Shown one piece after another: positions 15,934-26,377 of a stretch of DNA of 64,000 bases. Under the pieces are notes generated by a model. That model saw only the letters and a program-made list of their open reading frames with translations. It was not told the DNA's origin and did not search any database. The DNA is from Catellatospora citrea (GTDB lineage Bacteria > Actinomycetota > Actinomycetes > Mycobacteriales > Micromonosporaceae), in the NCBI RefSeq assembly GCF_003610235.1, contig NZ_RAPR01000001.1, positions 2,666,001 through 2,730,000 on the forward strand, given 5' to 3'. Numbering within the stretch: the first letter of the stretch is position 1; the number at the start of each line of letters is the position of its first letter. A program made the translations under genes and the position numbers.

Positions 15934-16290
15934 GGTCGAGTCACCCCAGTTCGGTCAGGAGACAGCGGATTCGCTGGTGGCAGGCCGGTTCCGGGAGTGT
16001 GGCAGCGGCCTACGCGGGGACGATACCGCCGCCGGGATGAATCAGCCACCACCTAGGGTCGTCGATTCGTACAGCCGTCATTTTCCAATCGGGACATTTG
16101 CGTATGCAGACGTCTTGAGCGGACGGTCCATCGATTCCGATGGTGCCAAGGGCGCTTCGATCGGCTTAGACTGCCGACCTGAACACCACCGAGCCCGGTG
16201 CGCCGCCGGCGCCTGCGGCCGCATGGCGACGCCCGGATTCCGGTGACCGATGGTCGACACACCCCTCAGCGACCGAGGAGCTTCGCGCCG
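15934..16290. other. 357-base divergent intergenic region
   Basis: This space separates the minus-strand ligase operon from the plus-strand esterase-P450 pair, so it must hold both promoters. I see a small dyad CCATCG-ATTC-CGATGG at 16128-16143, flanked on the left by GGACGGT, and AT-richer stretches around 16080-16100 (CATTTTCCAATC). No reading frame with a ribosome binding site or family resemblance is visible. Confidence 0.5.
16128..16143. promoter_or_regulatory. Dyad CCATCG-N4-CGATGG upstream of the esterase gene
   Basis: Perfect 6-bp arms with a 4-base spacer lie about 150 bases before the esterase start. The same CCATCG and CGATGG half sites, again with an adjacent ACGGTCC, occur at 23364-23400 upstream of the glycosyltransferase gene. 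A shared operator is possible, but chance is not excluded in GC-rich DNA. Confidence 0.3.
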
Positions 16291-17589
16291 ATGAACAGCC
16301 CCCGCCAACGGCAATTCCTGATGGCACTGGTCACCCTGGTGACCGTCGGCTCGACCCTGCTGGTCGCCACCGCGAACAGCCAGGCCGTCGCCCCCGAGCC
16401 GGAGGCCTGGACCGGCTCCTGGTCCGCGGCGCTGACCCCGGCCGGCGCCGGCAAGTCCAAGGACGGCTTCTCCGACCAGACCATCCGGATGTTCGTGCAC
16501 ACCTCGGTCGGCGGCACCCAGGCCCGCATCCGGCTGTCCAACCGCTACGGCACCGCGCCGCTCACCATCGGCCGCGCCACGCTCGCGCTGCCCTGGCCCG
16601 AGGCCGGCCCCGGCGACCTGAAGCCCGGCTCGGTGGTCGACGCCACGTTCAACGGGCAGAAGCAGGTGACCATCCCCTCCGGCGGCAGCGCGGTCAGCGA
16701 CCCGGTGCCGATGGAGGTCCCGGCCTCGCAGGACGTCGCGGTGACCCTCTACGTGCCGGCCCAGCCGAAGCCGAACCCGGCCACCTGGCACATCTACTCC
16801 CGGGAGACCACCTACATCGGCACCGGCGACCACGCGAGCGAGGCCAGCGGCGCGAAGCTCGCCGAGACCCGCAACAACTGGTACTACCTCGCCGGCCTGG
16901 ACGTGCTCAACCGCAGCGGGCAGGGCTCGATCGTGGTGCTCGGCGACTCGATCACCGACGGGCTGAAGACGACCGTCAACGCCGACCGCCGCTGGACCGA
17001 CTTCCTGGGCGCGCGGCTGGTCAAGGAGGCACCCGAGGGCCGGGCCCCCGGCATCCTCAACGCGGGCCTGTCCGGCAACCGGCTCACCCTCAACGGCGCC
17101 GACCTCGGCGTCAACGAGCTCGGCATGAACGGCGCGTCCCGGTTCCACTTCGACGTGCTCGGGCAGACCGGGGTGCGCACCGTCATCCTCGCCCTGGGCA
17201 TCAACGACGTCTGGCTCAGCCAGGACACCGCGGACAACATCATCGCGCGCATCCAGCAGATGGCGTCGGTGGCCCGGCAGTCCGGGCTGAAGGTCGTCGT
17301 GTGCACGCTGAGCCCGTGGAACGCCTTCGAGTCCGCGCCCGGCGTGGTCGCGTACACCCCGACGCTGGACTCGGTGCGGCTGCAGGTGAACTCGTACATC
17401 CGCACCAGCACCGAGTTCGACGGGATCATCGACTTCGACGCCGCGCTGCGCGACCCGGCCAACCCGACCAAGCTGCGCCCCGAGTGGGACAGCGGCGACC
17501 ACATCCACCCCAACGACGCCGGCAACGAGGCGATGGCCAAGGCCGTCCCGCTCGACCTGCTCCTCGCCGACGACGCCGACGAGGACTGA
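16291..17589 (+). CDS. Secreted GDSL/SGNH esterase
   Basis: This 432-residue protein has a signal peptide at residues 1-31 (M-N-S-P-R-Q-R-Q start, hydrophobic core, A-N-S-Q-A). A beta-rich N-terminal region follows to about residue 205. An SGNH domain then carries G-D-S-I-T-D-G (Ser nucleophile), N-A-G-L-S-G-N, G-I-N-D and the D-H-I-H-P-N-D Asp/His block. The ATG at 16291 is chosen because GAGGAG lies 10 bases upstream and the signal peptide begins there. It resembles secreted actinomycete lipase/acylhydrolase or rhamnogalacturonan-acetylesterase-like proteins. It is followed one base after its stop by the P450 start, suggesting co-expression. Confidence 0.8.
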   Translation: MNSPRQRQFLMALVTLVTVGSTLLVATANSQAVAPEPEAWTGSWSAALTPAGAGKSKDGFSDQTIRMFVHTSVGGTQARIRLSNRYGTAPLTIGRATLALPWPEAGPGDLKPGSVVDATFNGQKQVTIPSGGSAVSDPVPMEVPASQDVAVTLYVPAQPKPNPATWHIYSRETTYIGTGDHASEASGAKLAETRNNWYYLAGLDVLNRSGQGSIVVLGDSITDGLKTTVNADRRWTDFLGARLVKEAPEGRAPGILNAGLSGNRLTLNGADLGVNELGMNGASRFHFDVLGQTGVRTVILALGINDVWLSQDTADNIIARIQQMASVARQSGLKVVVCTLSPWNAFESAPGVVAYTPTLDSVRLQVNSYIRTSTEFDGIIDFDAALRDPANPTKLRPEWDSGDHIHPNDAGNEAMAKAVPLDLLLADDADED

Positions 17590-17590
17590 C

Positions 17591-18817
17591 GTGGTCGCCG
17601 AGGTCTCGCTGGCGGCGCTGCACACCGAGGAGGTGCGCCGCGACCCGTACCCGTTCTACGCCGAACTGCACCGCCACGGCCCGGTCTGCCGGGTCGCGCC
17701 CGGCGACCGGTACGGCTACGTGGTGCACGGCTACGAGGCCTCGGCGGCCGTGCTGCGGGACTCGGCGACGTTCAGGGTCATGGACTCCACGCTGCTCGGC
17801 GCGAAGCCCACCTGGGAGGGCAACCGGGCGCACGCCGTGTTCATGAACTCGGTCTTCTTCACCAACGCGCCCCGGCACACCCGCATGCGCAAGATGTTCA
17901 ACCAGGCCTTCACCCCGCGCCGCATCAACGCGCTCGAACCGGCGATCGACCGGATGACCGCGGACCTGCTCGACCGGCTCGCCGCACAGGCCGCCGGCGG
18001 CGCGAAGGTCGACTTCATGAGCGAGTTCGCGTTCCCGCTGCCCGCCAACGTCCTCGGCGAGCTGCTCGGCGTGCCCGAGGCCGACCGCGCCTGGTATCGC
18101 CCCCGTGCACTGGCGCTCGGCGCGATCCTGGAACTCGGCGGCGCGACCGCCGACAACGTCGCCGCCGCCGACACCGCGGCCGAGGAGATCACGGCGTTCT
18201 TCGCCGACCTCGCCGCGCAGCGGCGCCAGGATCCGCGCGACGACATGATCACCGCGCTGGTGCAGGCCCTGGAGTCCGACGGGACGCCGCTGAGCGAGGA
18301 GGAACTGCTCGCCAACCTGATCGTGGTGTTCAACGCCGGGTTCGTCACCACGACCCACCTGCTCGGCAACGGGCTCACGATGCTGCTGGAACGGCCCGAC
18401 GAGCTGGCGCGGCTGCGCGCGGACCTGTCACTGGCACCGCGGTACGTCGAGGAGATCCTGCGGTACGAGGTGCCGACGCACTTCTCCGTGCGGTGGGTCG
18501 CGCAGGACACCGAGGTCGCGGGGGTGCCGATCCCGGGCGGGTGCTGGGTGCTGGTGCTGCTGGCGGCCGCGAACCGGGATCCGGCGCAGTTCGACCGGCC
18601 GGACGTGTTCGACCCGGACCGGACCGAGACGGCGACGCTCAGCTTCGGGGCGGGAGCGCACTACTGCCTGGGCGCGGCGCTGGCCCGGTTGGAGGGCCAG
18701 CGCGGGCTGGCGATGCTGCTGGAGCGGTTCGGCGACATCCGGCTCGCCGCGCCGCCGGGCACGCCGCGGCAGCTCATGCTGCGGGGCCACGAGCAGCTGT
18801 GGCTGACCCTGGCCTGA
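17591..18817 (+). CDS. Cytochrome P450 (CYP107/CYP105-like bacterial class)
   Basis: This 408-residue bacterial P450 has the I-helix F-N-A-G-F-V-T-T-T, the K-helix E-E-I-L-R-Y-E (ExxR) and the heme loop L-S-F-G-A-G-A-H-Y-C-L-G with Cys359 as thiolate ligand. Note Phe/Val in place of the common H/E before T-T in the oxygen groove. The start is GTG at 17591, one base after the esterase stop. It needs ferredoxin and reductase partners, which are not nearby. It likely hydroxylates a small-molecule substrate, plausibly tailoring the cluster product. Confidence 0.9.
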   Translation: MVAEVSLAALHTEEVRRDPYPFYAELHRHGPVCRVAPGDRYGYVVHGYEASAAVLRDSATFRVMDSTLLGAKPTWEGNRAHAVFMNSVFFTNAPRHTRMRKMFNQAFTPRRINALEPAIDRMTADLLDRLAAQAAGGAKVDFMSEFAFPLPANVLGELLGVPEADRAWYRPRALALGAILELGGATADNVAAADTAAEEITAFFADLAAQRRQDPRDDMITALVQALESDGTPLSEEELLANLIVVFNAGFVTTTHLLGNGLTMLLERPDELARLRADLSLAPRYVEEILRYEVPTHFSVRWVAQDTEVAGVPIPGGCWVLVLLAAANRDPAQFDRPDVFDPDRTETATLSFGAGAHYCLGAALARLEGQRGLAMLLERFGDIRLAAPPGTPRQLMLRGHEQLWLTLA

Positions 18818-18854
18818 GCCACACCCCGCCGTGGTGGACGGCCGCGACGCCGGA

Positions 18855-19250
18855 TCAGGCCGGCGGCTCGCCGGTCGTCACCGGGGTGCGCGGCGGGAGT
18901 TCGGTCTGGATGCGGCGCCAGTGGTAGATGTAGACCGGCACCGCGATGGCCAGCGTGGTCGCCGAGCCGACGATGCTCAGCACCGCCTGACGGCGCTGCG
19001 AGTCGAGGGTCAGCTTCTCGATGCGCTTCTGCTCCACGGCGAACGCCGCCTCCTCGGCGGGCGTGCACGCCTGACCGGGCTTGTTCTCGGCGCAGCGGGG
19101 CACGTAGCCGTAGTAGCCGGGGTCGGGGTAGAGGAGCTCGACCGTGCTGCGGACCAGGTTCACCGCGGCGAAGATGGAGATCACGAGGGTGATCAGGCAG
19201 ACGAGGTACAGGTACATGTTGCGCAGGGTCATGCGGTCCTGAAAGGCCAT
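18855..19250 (-). CDS. Small two-helix membrane protein of unknown function
   Basis: This 131-residue protein starts at the ATG at 19250, which has AAGGAG 5 bases upstream. Two transmembrane helices (about residues 11-32 and 88-110) flank a loop that contains two Cys ([10 protein letters not shown]) and a Glu/Lys-rich stretch. The tail is short and Pro-rich. I do not recognise a family; DUF5671-like membrane proteins have a similar look. It stands alone, convergent with the P450 gene. Confidence 0.65.
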   Translation of the reverse strand: MAFQDRMTLRNMYLYLVCLITLVISIFAAVNLVRSTVELLYPDPGYYGYVPRCAENKPGQACTPAEEAAFAVEQKRIEKLTLDSQRRQAVLSIVGSATTLAIAVPVYIYHWRRIQTELPPRTPVTTGEPPA

Positions 19251-19344
19251 CGCGACTCCTTGCCTCGCCCGGCGGCAGGGCACCGGTACTGCGCACATTG
19301 TCCAACAGCGATGGCCCCGCGCGCGGCAGGTATGCGTCTTCCGG

Positions 19345-19467
19345 TCACCGGCCGATCAGGTTGAGCCCGATCGTGCAGACCACCGAGAGCAGGATCGAGA
19401 CCGCGATCATGGCGAGGCAGCCCCACGCCCCGCCGACCGGTCTGATCTCCGTGTTGCCGATACGCAT
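19345..19467 (-). CDS. 40-residue single-pass membrane microprotein coupled to ppgK
   Basis: The ATG at 19467 overlaps the ppgK stop (ATGA) and the frame runs to TGA at 19345-19347. The peptide begins [13 protein letters not shown] and then has one hydrophobic helix ([16 protein letters not shown]) ending L-N-L-I-G-R. Composition, stop-start coupling and the clear TM segment argue that it is expressed. The function is unknown; it could anchor or modulate the kinase, which is inference. Confidence 0.65.
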   Translation of the reverse strand: MRIGNTEIRPVGGAWGCLAMIAVSILLSVVCTIGLNLIGR

Positions 19468-20219
19468 CAGGCCCCGCCGGCGAACTCGGCTCCGGCCGCG
19501 GCGAGCGCCGCGCCGACGATGCCGGCCTCGTTGAGCAGGACCGCGGGCACCGCCGGGGTGCGGATGTCGATCAGCGGCAGGAACTTCTCGGACTTCTTGC
19601 TGATGCCGCCGCCGATGATGAACAGGTCGGGGTTGAACAGGTTCTCCATCTCGCGCAGGTATTCCTCGACGTGCTTGGCCCACTTGCTCCAGCCGAGCTT
19701 GTCGACCTCGCGCGCGTGCGCCGACGCCCGCTCCTCGGCGTCCTCACCGTTGATCTTCAGGTGCCCGAACTCGGTGTTCGGCACCAGCCGGTCGTCGATG
19801 AAGATCGCGCTGCCGATCCCGGTGCCGAGCGTGAGCATGATCGTGACACCCTTGCGGCCGCGGCCCGCGCCGAAGGTCATCTCGGCGACGCCTGCCGCGT
19901 CGGCGTCGTTGAGCACGGTCACCGGCGCGCCGACGGCCTGGCTGAACAGGTCGCGGGCGGGGGCGCCCAGCCAGGACTTGTCCACGTTGGCGGCGGTGCG
20001 GGTCACCCCGCCGAGCACCACGCCGGGGAAGGTGACCCCGATCCGCTCGGTCGCGTCGAAGTGGGCTACCACCTCGGCCACCGCGGCCACCACGCTGGTC
20101 ACGTCGGACGGCTGTGGTGTCTCCACCCGGAACCGCTCCTCGACCAGGGTGCCGGTGGTGATGTCCACCGGGGCCCCTTTGATGCCGGAGCCGCCGATGT
20201 CGATGCCCAGAATCGCCAT
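19467..20219 (-). CDS. ppgK: Polyphosphate glucokinase (ROK family)
   Basis: This 250-residue ROK kinase has the phosphate-1 motif D-I-G-G-S-G-I-K-G near residue 6 and catalytic N-D-A-D-A-A-G-V-A near residue 103. The [10 protein letters not shown] phosphate-2 loop lies near residue 130. The tail has [11 protein letters not shown], typical of PpgK. It phosphorylates glucose using inorganic polyphosphate or ATP in the cytoplasm. Length and motifs match actinobacterial PpgK closely. Its stop overlaps the start of a 40-residue membrane microprotein. Confidence 0.9.
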   Translation of the reverse strand: MAILGIDIGGSGIKGAPVDITTGTLVEERFRVETPQPSDVTSVVAAVAEVVAHFDATERIGVTFPGVVLGGVTRTAANVDKSWLGAPARDLFSQAVGAPVTVLNDADAAGVAEMTFGAGRGRKGVTIMLTLGTGIGSAIFIDDRLVPNTEFGHLKINGEDAEERASAHAREVDKLGWSKWAKHVEEYLREMENLFNPDLFIIGGGISKKSEKFLPLIDIRTPAVPAVLLNEAGIVGAALAAAGAEFAGGA

Positions 20220-20297
20220 TGCCCCAGTCTAGGCCGCACCCACCCGCGTCCACGTCCCACAAGCGACCAGCCGGCCGCGGAAAACGGCGTGATCGGG

Positions 20298-21280
20298 TCA
20301 GCGGACCGCCCGGGAGACTCCCGCCAGCGCCTCGCGCAGCAGCGCGGCACGGCCCTCGGCGTGGGCGTATTCGGCCAGCACCGCGCTGAGGTTCACGGCC
20401 AGCACCCGCGCCCGCGCCTCGCGCTCGGGCGAAACGGGTCCGTAGGCGTCGAGCAGGGCGGCTCGGGCGGGGCCGGCGAAGCCGCTGTAGGCCAGGGACA
20501 GGTCCACCGCCGGGTCGGCCAGGCACACGTCACCCCAGTCGATGACGCCGGTGGCCCGCCCGTCGTCGCCGAGCAGCAGGTGCCGCTGGTGCAGGTCGCC
20601 GTGGACCAGCACCGGCGGGCCGTCCGCCGGGCCGAGCGGCTCCGCCTCGTCGAGCAGCCGGAACACGGCCGGGTCGGGCTGCCACACACCCGACGCGGCG
20701 AGCCGGGCCAGCCACTCCCGCGCCTGCGGCCCCCGCACAGCGGGGTCCCCGCGCCGCATCGGATCGTGCGGCAACACCGCCGCCGGACCGGCCGCCCTCA
20801 TGACCAGTGCGGCCAGGGCCGGGTCGTGCAGTGTGCGGAGAAAGCCACCCAGGTCCACGGCGGCGCGGGCACGCCGGTCGTCGGGCAGGCCGGTGTCGGC
20901 CAGTTCCACCCCCGGCACCAGGCGGGCGCCCCAGAAAGGCCACGGGAAGCGGGCCGACGGCACGCCGATCAGCTCGGGGAACGGGATCGGCAGCGGCAGC
21001 CTCCCGGCGAGTCGGGGCAGCACCGCGGTCTCGTGGGCCAGCAGCCGCAGGGCGACCGCGCGGCGCGGGAACCGGAACACCCACTCGCCGCCGACCAGGT
21101 GAACGGTGTTGTCCCAGCCGGTGGCGAGCAGCGTCACGGCAGCCGCGCGCAGCGCCGGGAACTGCTCGGCGAGCAGCGCGGCCGCCTGCTCGGCGTCGAC
21201 CTCGTGTTCGGGCGTCCAGGCGGGTGTGACCGGGCCTGCGCGGTTGCCGTTCTCGTGCGCGGGTGGCACGGCGGGGGTGG

Positions 21281-21284
<4 letters not shown>
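20298..21284 (-). CDS. Aminoglycoside-phosphotransferase-family kinase
   Basis: This 328-residue APH/choline-kinase fold protein has G-W-D-N-T-V near residue 56 (nucleotide loop). The catalytic loop L-V-H-G-D-L-H-Q-R-H lies near residue 228, with V-I-D-W-G-D (metal-binding Asp) near residue 247. Such kinases phosphorylate aminoglycosides, macrolides, homoserine or other small alcohols, and many are uncharacterised. The start overlaps the stop of the PLP decarboxylase gene (ATGA at 21281-21284), so the two are co-expressed. A resistance or tailoring role is possible but unsupported beyond the family. Confidence 0.8.
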
Positions 21285-22660
<1,376 letters not shown>

Positions 22661-22748
22661 ACCTGCACTCTGCTACATCGGACCCCGGACCGGGGGAAGG
22701 CGATCGACGGGGGCGCGCGTGGGAGCGCTTCCAGGTACTCTTCCGCGC

Positions 22749-23357
22749 ATGACGATCATCCGTCCGTACCGGCCGAGCGACCACGACGCGGTGTACGACA
22801 TCTGCATCCGCACCGCCCACCACGGCGGCGACGCCCGGCCGCACTACCGCGATCCGGGCATCCTCCCGGAGATCTTCGCCCTCCCCTACGCCCACCTGGA
22901 GCCCCAGTTCGCCTTCGTGCTGGCCGACGCCGACGACCACGCCGTCGGGTACGTGCTGGCCACCGGCGACACCGAGTCGTTCGTGGAACGGTTCCGGCAC
23001 GAGTGGCTGCCGCGGGTGGCCGACCGCTACCCGCCGCTGGACGGCGCGGAGCCCCGCGACGGCGACGAGGTCATGCGAGACCTGCTGCACCGGCCGGAGC
23101 GGATGGTGCTGCCCGCGCTCGCGGCCTACCCGGCGCACCTGCACATCGACCTGCTGCCCGAGCACCAGCGGCAGGGCCACGGCCGGGCCCTGATCGGCCG
23201 GCTCGTGCTGGCGCTGCAGGAGGCCGGCGTGCCCGCGGTGCACCTGGGCATGGCCACCGCGAACACCGCCGCGCGGGCCTTCTACGACCGGATCGGCATG
23301 CACGTCGTCGACGTGCCCGACCCCGGCCCGCTGACCTACCTCGGCCTCAAGGTCTGA
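22749..23357 (+). CDS. GNAT-family N-acetyltransferase
   Basis: This 202-residue GNAT protein has I-R-P-Y-R-P-S-D at the N-terminus, strand V-G-Y-V-L-A-T-G, the acetyl-CoA loop E-H-Q-R-Q-G-H-G-R-A-L near residue 137-148 and the C-terminal A-N-T-A-A-R-A-F-Y-D-R-I-G-M. The central region resembles the acetyltransferase-like half of bacterial O-GlcNAcase proteins. The ATG at 22749 is chosen because the conserved N-terminal beta strand begins there; an in-frame start 30 bases earlier adds unrelated residues. Substrate unknown. Confidence 0.75.
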   Translation: MTIIRPYRPSDHDAVYDICIRTAHHGGDARPHYRDPGILPEIFALPYAHLEPQFAFVLADADDHAVGYVLATGDTESFVERFRHEWLPRVADRYPPLDGAEPRDGDEVMRDLLHRPERMVLPALAAYPAHLHIDLLPEHQRQGHGRALIGRLVLALQEAGVPAVHLGMATANTAARAFYDRIGMHVVDVPDPGPLTYLGLKV

Positions 23358-23363
23358 TCGACG

Positions 23364-23401
23364 TCCATCGACCGTTACGCCACAGTAGACGGTCCGATGG
23401 T
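23364..23401. terminator. Imperfect hairpin between the acetyltransferase and glycosyltransferase genes
   Basis: TCCATCGACCGT (from 23364) pairs, with one bulged G, with ACGGTCCGATGG (to 23400) across a loop of about 13 bases. It lies seven bases after the acetyltransferase stop, so a terminator is the simplest reading. The half-sites repeat those of the dyad at 16128-16143. Confidence 0.4.
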
Positions 23402-23433
23402 CGCTTGAGCGGGCCCGCCGCCGCCCCGACGCT

Positions 23434-24618
23434 GTGCGGATGGGCCGACACATCGCTTTCGTCAACGCGCCGACGGTCGGCGAGGTCTACCCGACCCTGC
23501 CGATCGTGGCGGAGCTGGTCCGGCGCGGCCACCGGGTCGGCTACGCCACCGTGGCGGCGCGCGCCGAGGCGGTGGCGGCGACCGGCGCGCTCGTGGTGCC
23601 GTACACGTCGAGCCTGCCCGCGGAGAGCGACCGCGACCTGCGGCGGCCCGACCGCGCCGACTACATCACCACCGTGCGGGAGGGCTTCCTCGGCGAGGCC
23701 CGCGCCACCCTGCCGCAGCTCGCGCCGTACTTCCGCGACGATCGCCCCGACCTCATGGTCTTCGGCATGCAGAGCCTCGCCGGGCGGCTCATCGCCATCC
23801 GCGACGGCCTGCCCGCGGTGCAGTTCCAGAGCTTCCAGGCCGCCAACGAGCACTGGTCCATCGCCCGGCACCTGGCGCTGACCGTCACCCCGCGCCCCGG
23901 CATGCCCGACCACCAGGCGCAGCTCGACGCGTACACGACCGCCCAGGGCGTCGACCCCGACACGGTCCGCGCCTTCGAGCCGCTGGCGCAACTGCTGCTC
24001 TATCCGCGGTTCATGCAGTTCCGCGCGGACACGTTCGGCGAGCGGTGCCACTTCGTGGGGCCGTGCACCGGCCCGCGGCCGTTCCAGCCGCGCTGGGCGC
24101 CGGCCGACCCGGACCGGCCCGTCGTGCTGATCTCGCTCGGCACGGTCTACAACCGGCTGCCCGGCTTCTACCGCACCTGTGTCGAGGCGTTCGCCGGCAC
24201 ACACTGGCAGGCCGTGCTGGCCGTCGGCGAGCGCACCGACCCCGCCGAGCTGGGTCCCGTGCCCGGCAACGTGACCGTGGCGGCGACCGTGCCGCAGCTG
24301 GACGTGCTGGCGCACGCGGCCGCCTTCGTCACGCACGCCGGCATGGGCGGCATCCTGGAGGCGATCCGGGCCGGGGTGCCGATGCTGACCGTGCCACAGA
24401 CCCCCGAGCAGGAGGTCAACGCGCTGCGCGTGGCCGAACTGGGCGTCGGCCGCCCACTCGACTCCGCCACGCCGACCGCCGGCGCGCTGCGCGCCGCCGT
24501 CGACAACCTGACCACCGACCACGGCGTACACGAAGCGCTGACGCACCTGCAAGCCGAGCTCCGCACCTACGGCGGCGCGACCCTGGCCGCCGACATCATC
24601 GAATCCACCCTCCCCTGA
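23434..24618 (+). CDS. Macrolide-type UDP-glycosyltransferase (GT1)
   Basis: This 394-residue GT-B enzyme begins H-I-A-F-V-N-A-P-T-V-G-E-V-Y-P. The C-terminal sugar-nucleotide motif is V-T-H-A-G-M-G-G-I-L-E-A-I-R-A-G-V-P, followed by the P-Q-T-P-E-Q-E-V-N-A stretch where GT1 enzymes contact the sugar. It is close to the MGT/OleD/YjiC group, which glucosylates macrolides, flavonoids and other phenols, often for self-resistance or tailoring. Starts at GTG 23434 and ATG 23440 are both possible; neither has a clear ribosome binding site. Converging on the second ligase and near the P450, it is a plausible tailoring enzyme for a phenolic product. Confidence 0.85.
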   Translation: MRMGRHIAFVNAPTVGEVYPTLPIVAELVRRGHRVGYATVAARAEAVAATGALVVPYTSSLPAESDRDLRRPDRADYITTVREGFLGEARATLPQLAPYFRDDRPDLMVFGMQSLAGRLIAIRDGLPAVQFQSFQAANEHWSIARHLALTVTPRPGMPDHQAQLDAYTTAQGVDPDTVRAFEPLAQLLLYPRFMQFRADTFGERCHFVGPCTGPRPFQPRWAPADPDRPVVLISLGTVYNRLPGFYRTCVEAFAGTHWQAVLAVGERTDPAELGPVPGNVTVAATVPQLDVLAHAAAFVTHAGMGGILEAIRAGVPMLTVPQTPEQEVNALRVAELGVGRPLDSATPTAGALRAAVDNLTTDHGVHEALTHLQAELRTYGGATLAADIIESTLP

Positions 24619-24622
24619 CCCC

Positions 24623-24643
24623 GCGATGGGAAGGTGCCCTTCC
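24623..24643. repeat. Solo half-copy of a dispersed intergenic repeat
   Basis: Twenty-one bases beginning GCGATGGGAAGG and ending TGCCCTTCC are identical to positions 55118-55138. Both copies sit at the 3' end of a minus-strand gene and before its convergent neighbour. Here only one arm is kept, although GGAAGG-TG-CCCTTCC can still fold on itself as a small dyad. Confidence 0.6.
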
Positions 24644-24644
24644 C

Positions 24645-26195
24645 TCAGCCGGTGGCGCCGGCGACGCGGCGGGCGCGGAGGGCCTTCTTGTCGACCTTGC
24701 CGACGTCGGTGAGCGGGAGTTCGCGGATGAACTCGACGGCGTACGGGGCCCAGAGTTCGTTGAGTTCGGCGACCGCCCATTCACGCAGCTCGGAGGCGGT
24801 GACGGTGGCGTCGGGGGCGGGGACGACGAAGGCGTAGACCGCCTCGCCCATGCCCTGGTGCGGCACCCCGATCACCGCGGCGGCCCGCACCTGCGGGTGG
24901 CGCAGCAGCGCGTCCTCGACCGTACGGGAGTACACGTTGGTCGACGTCGTACCGGTGACGATCATGTCCTTGCGGCGGTCGACCAGGAACAGGTAGCCGT
25001 CGGCGTCGACGCGGCCCAGGTCGCCGGTGCGCAGCCAGCCGTCCACGATGGTGCGGCTGGTCAGCTCGGCCTGGCCCCAGTAGCCGGCGGTCATCAGCGC
25101 CGCGGACACCCACACCTCGCCGACCTGCCCGGTCGGGGCGACCGCGCCGCGGTCGTCCCGGATCTCGACCCGCACCCCCGGGTAGGGCCGCCCGCACGAG
25201 CCGAGCCGCTCCGGATGCGCCGGGTCGTAGGCCAGGTTCGGGTACGCGGCGATGAAGGTGGCCTCGCTCATGCCGTACACCGGGCGCAGCACCGGCCCGA
25301 ACCGCTCCACGGCCTCGGCCAGGCGCGTCGGCGCGGCGGCGCTGCCCGCGCAGGACAGCGTGAGCAGGCTGCTGGTGTCGGTCTTGGCCAGCCGCGGGTG
25401 GTCGAGCACCTGGTAGAGCATCGGCGGCGGCAGGATGGCGCTGGTGATGCGCTCCTGCTCCAGGGTGGCCAGGAAGTCCTCGGCGACGAAGCGGTCGTGC
25501 AGCACCAGCACCCCGCCGGTGAACAGCGTGATCATCGCGGCGACCTGCTGGCTGGAGTGCCAGAATCCGCCCACGGCCAGGTGCCGCAGCGGGCGGCCGT
25601 CGGTGACCTGGTAGCTGGCCGCGACCGCCTGCACCGCCTTGAAGAAGGCGTGCCGGTGGTGCACCAGTTTCGGCCGGCCGGTGGTGCCGCCGGTCTGGAA
25701 CAGCGACTGCGGTTCGCGCACCGACGGCGGCAGGCCGAGCTGCGGCGCGCCGGGCCGCCGCGGCGCGGCCAGGTCGACCCCCGCGCCCGCGCCGAAGCAG
25801 AACACCGACAGGTCGCCCGCCCCCGACGCCAGCTGCTCACCGAGCACGGCGTGGGTGCGCGCGTCGTACGCGAACGCGTCGACGTCGGCCAGGGCCAGGT
25901 AGTCGGCGCACAGCTGCGGGGGCGCGTTCGGGGCGAGCCACACCGAGCGGCTGCCGAGCAGGTGCAGGGCGAACTGCACCTGGATCGACTCGGGCGGGTT
26001 GCCGGCCAGGATGCCGACCGCCGAGGAGGAGCGCACGCCGTGCTCGTACAGCGTCGCGGCCATGTCCCGGATCCCGGTGGCCAGGTCGGCGTAGGTCAGT
26101 CGGCGGGACCCGTGGACGATCGCCTCGGCCGTGCCGAATCCCTCGAAGACGGCGAGCGCTTGGGCCGCATAGTTTTCCTGGTCGCGCTGGTCCAT
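24645..26195 (-). CDS. Acyl/aryl-CoA ligase (ANL superfamily), paralogue B
   Basis: This 516-residue adenylating enzyme is colinear with the ligase at 14359-15933: P-loop F-Q-T-G-G-T-T-G-R-P-K, Y-G-M-S-E-A, L-R-T-G-D-L-G-R, K-D-M-I-V-T-G and V-G-K-V-D-K-K. By eye more than 45% of residues match over the whole length. The ATG at 26195 is chosen over one 54 bases upstream because it has GGGAGT upstream and aligns with the N-terminus of the paralogue (D-Q-E-N-Y-A-A-Q-A-L). It stands alone on the minus strand, convergent with the glycosyltransferase. Two such ligases in 12 kb suggest duplication and separate acyl substrates. Confidence 0.85.
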   Translation of the reverse strand: MDQRDQENYAAQALAVFEGFGTAEAIVHGSRRLTYADLATGIRDMAATLYEHGVRSSSAVGILAGNPPESIQVQFALHLLGSRSVWLAPNAPPQLCADYLALADVDAFAYDARTHAVLGEQLASGAGDLSVFCFGAGAGVDLAAPRRPGAPQLGLPPSVREPQSLFQTGGTTGRPKLVHHRHAFFKAVQAVAASYQVTDGRPLRHLAVGGFWHSSQQVAAMITLFTGGVLVLHDRFVAEDFLATLEQERITSAILPPPMLYQVLDHPRLAKTDTSSLLTLSCAGSAAAPTRLAEAVERFGPVLRPVYGMSEATFIAAYPNLAYDPAHPERLGSCGRPYPGVRVEIRDDRGAVAPTGQVGEVWVSAALMTAGYWGQAELTSRTIVDGWLRTGDLGRVDADGYLFLVDRRKDMIVTGTTSTNVYSRTVEDALLRHPQVRAAAVIGVPHQGMGEAVYAFVVPAPDATVTASELREWAVAELNELWAPYAVEFIRELPLTDVGKVDKKALRARRVAGATG

Positions 26196-26377
26196 CGCGG
26201 ACACTCCCGTGGCTCGACCGATCACTGGGCGCACTGGCGACGTTGACATGGCGCGCTTGTAGAACCGGCACCATAGCTCTGGTTACGAGATCGCAACCAT
26301 TCGTCGACAATCGAGATGCATATGTCTCCTCAGTGGACGCCAGTGGGTCGGAACTGTGCTATGGAGCGCTTTCCCGG

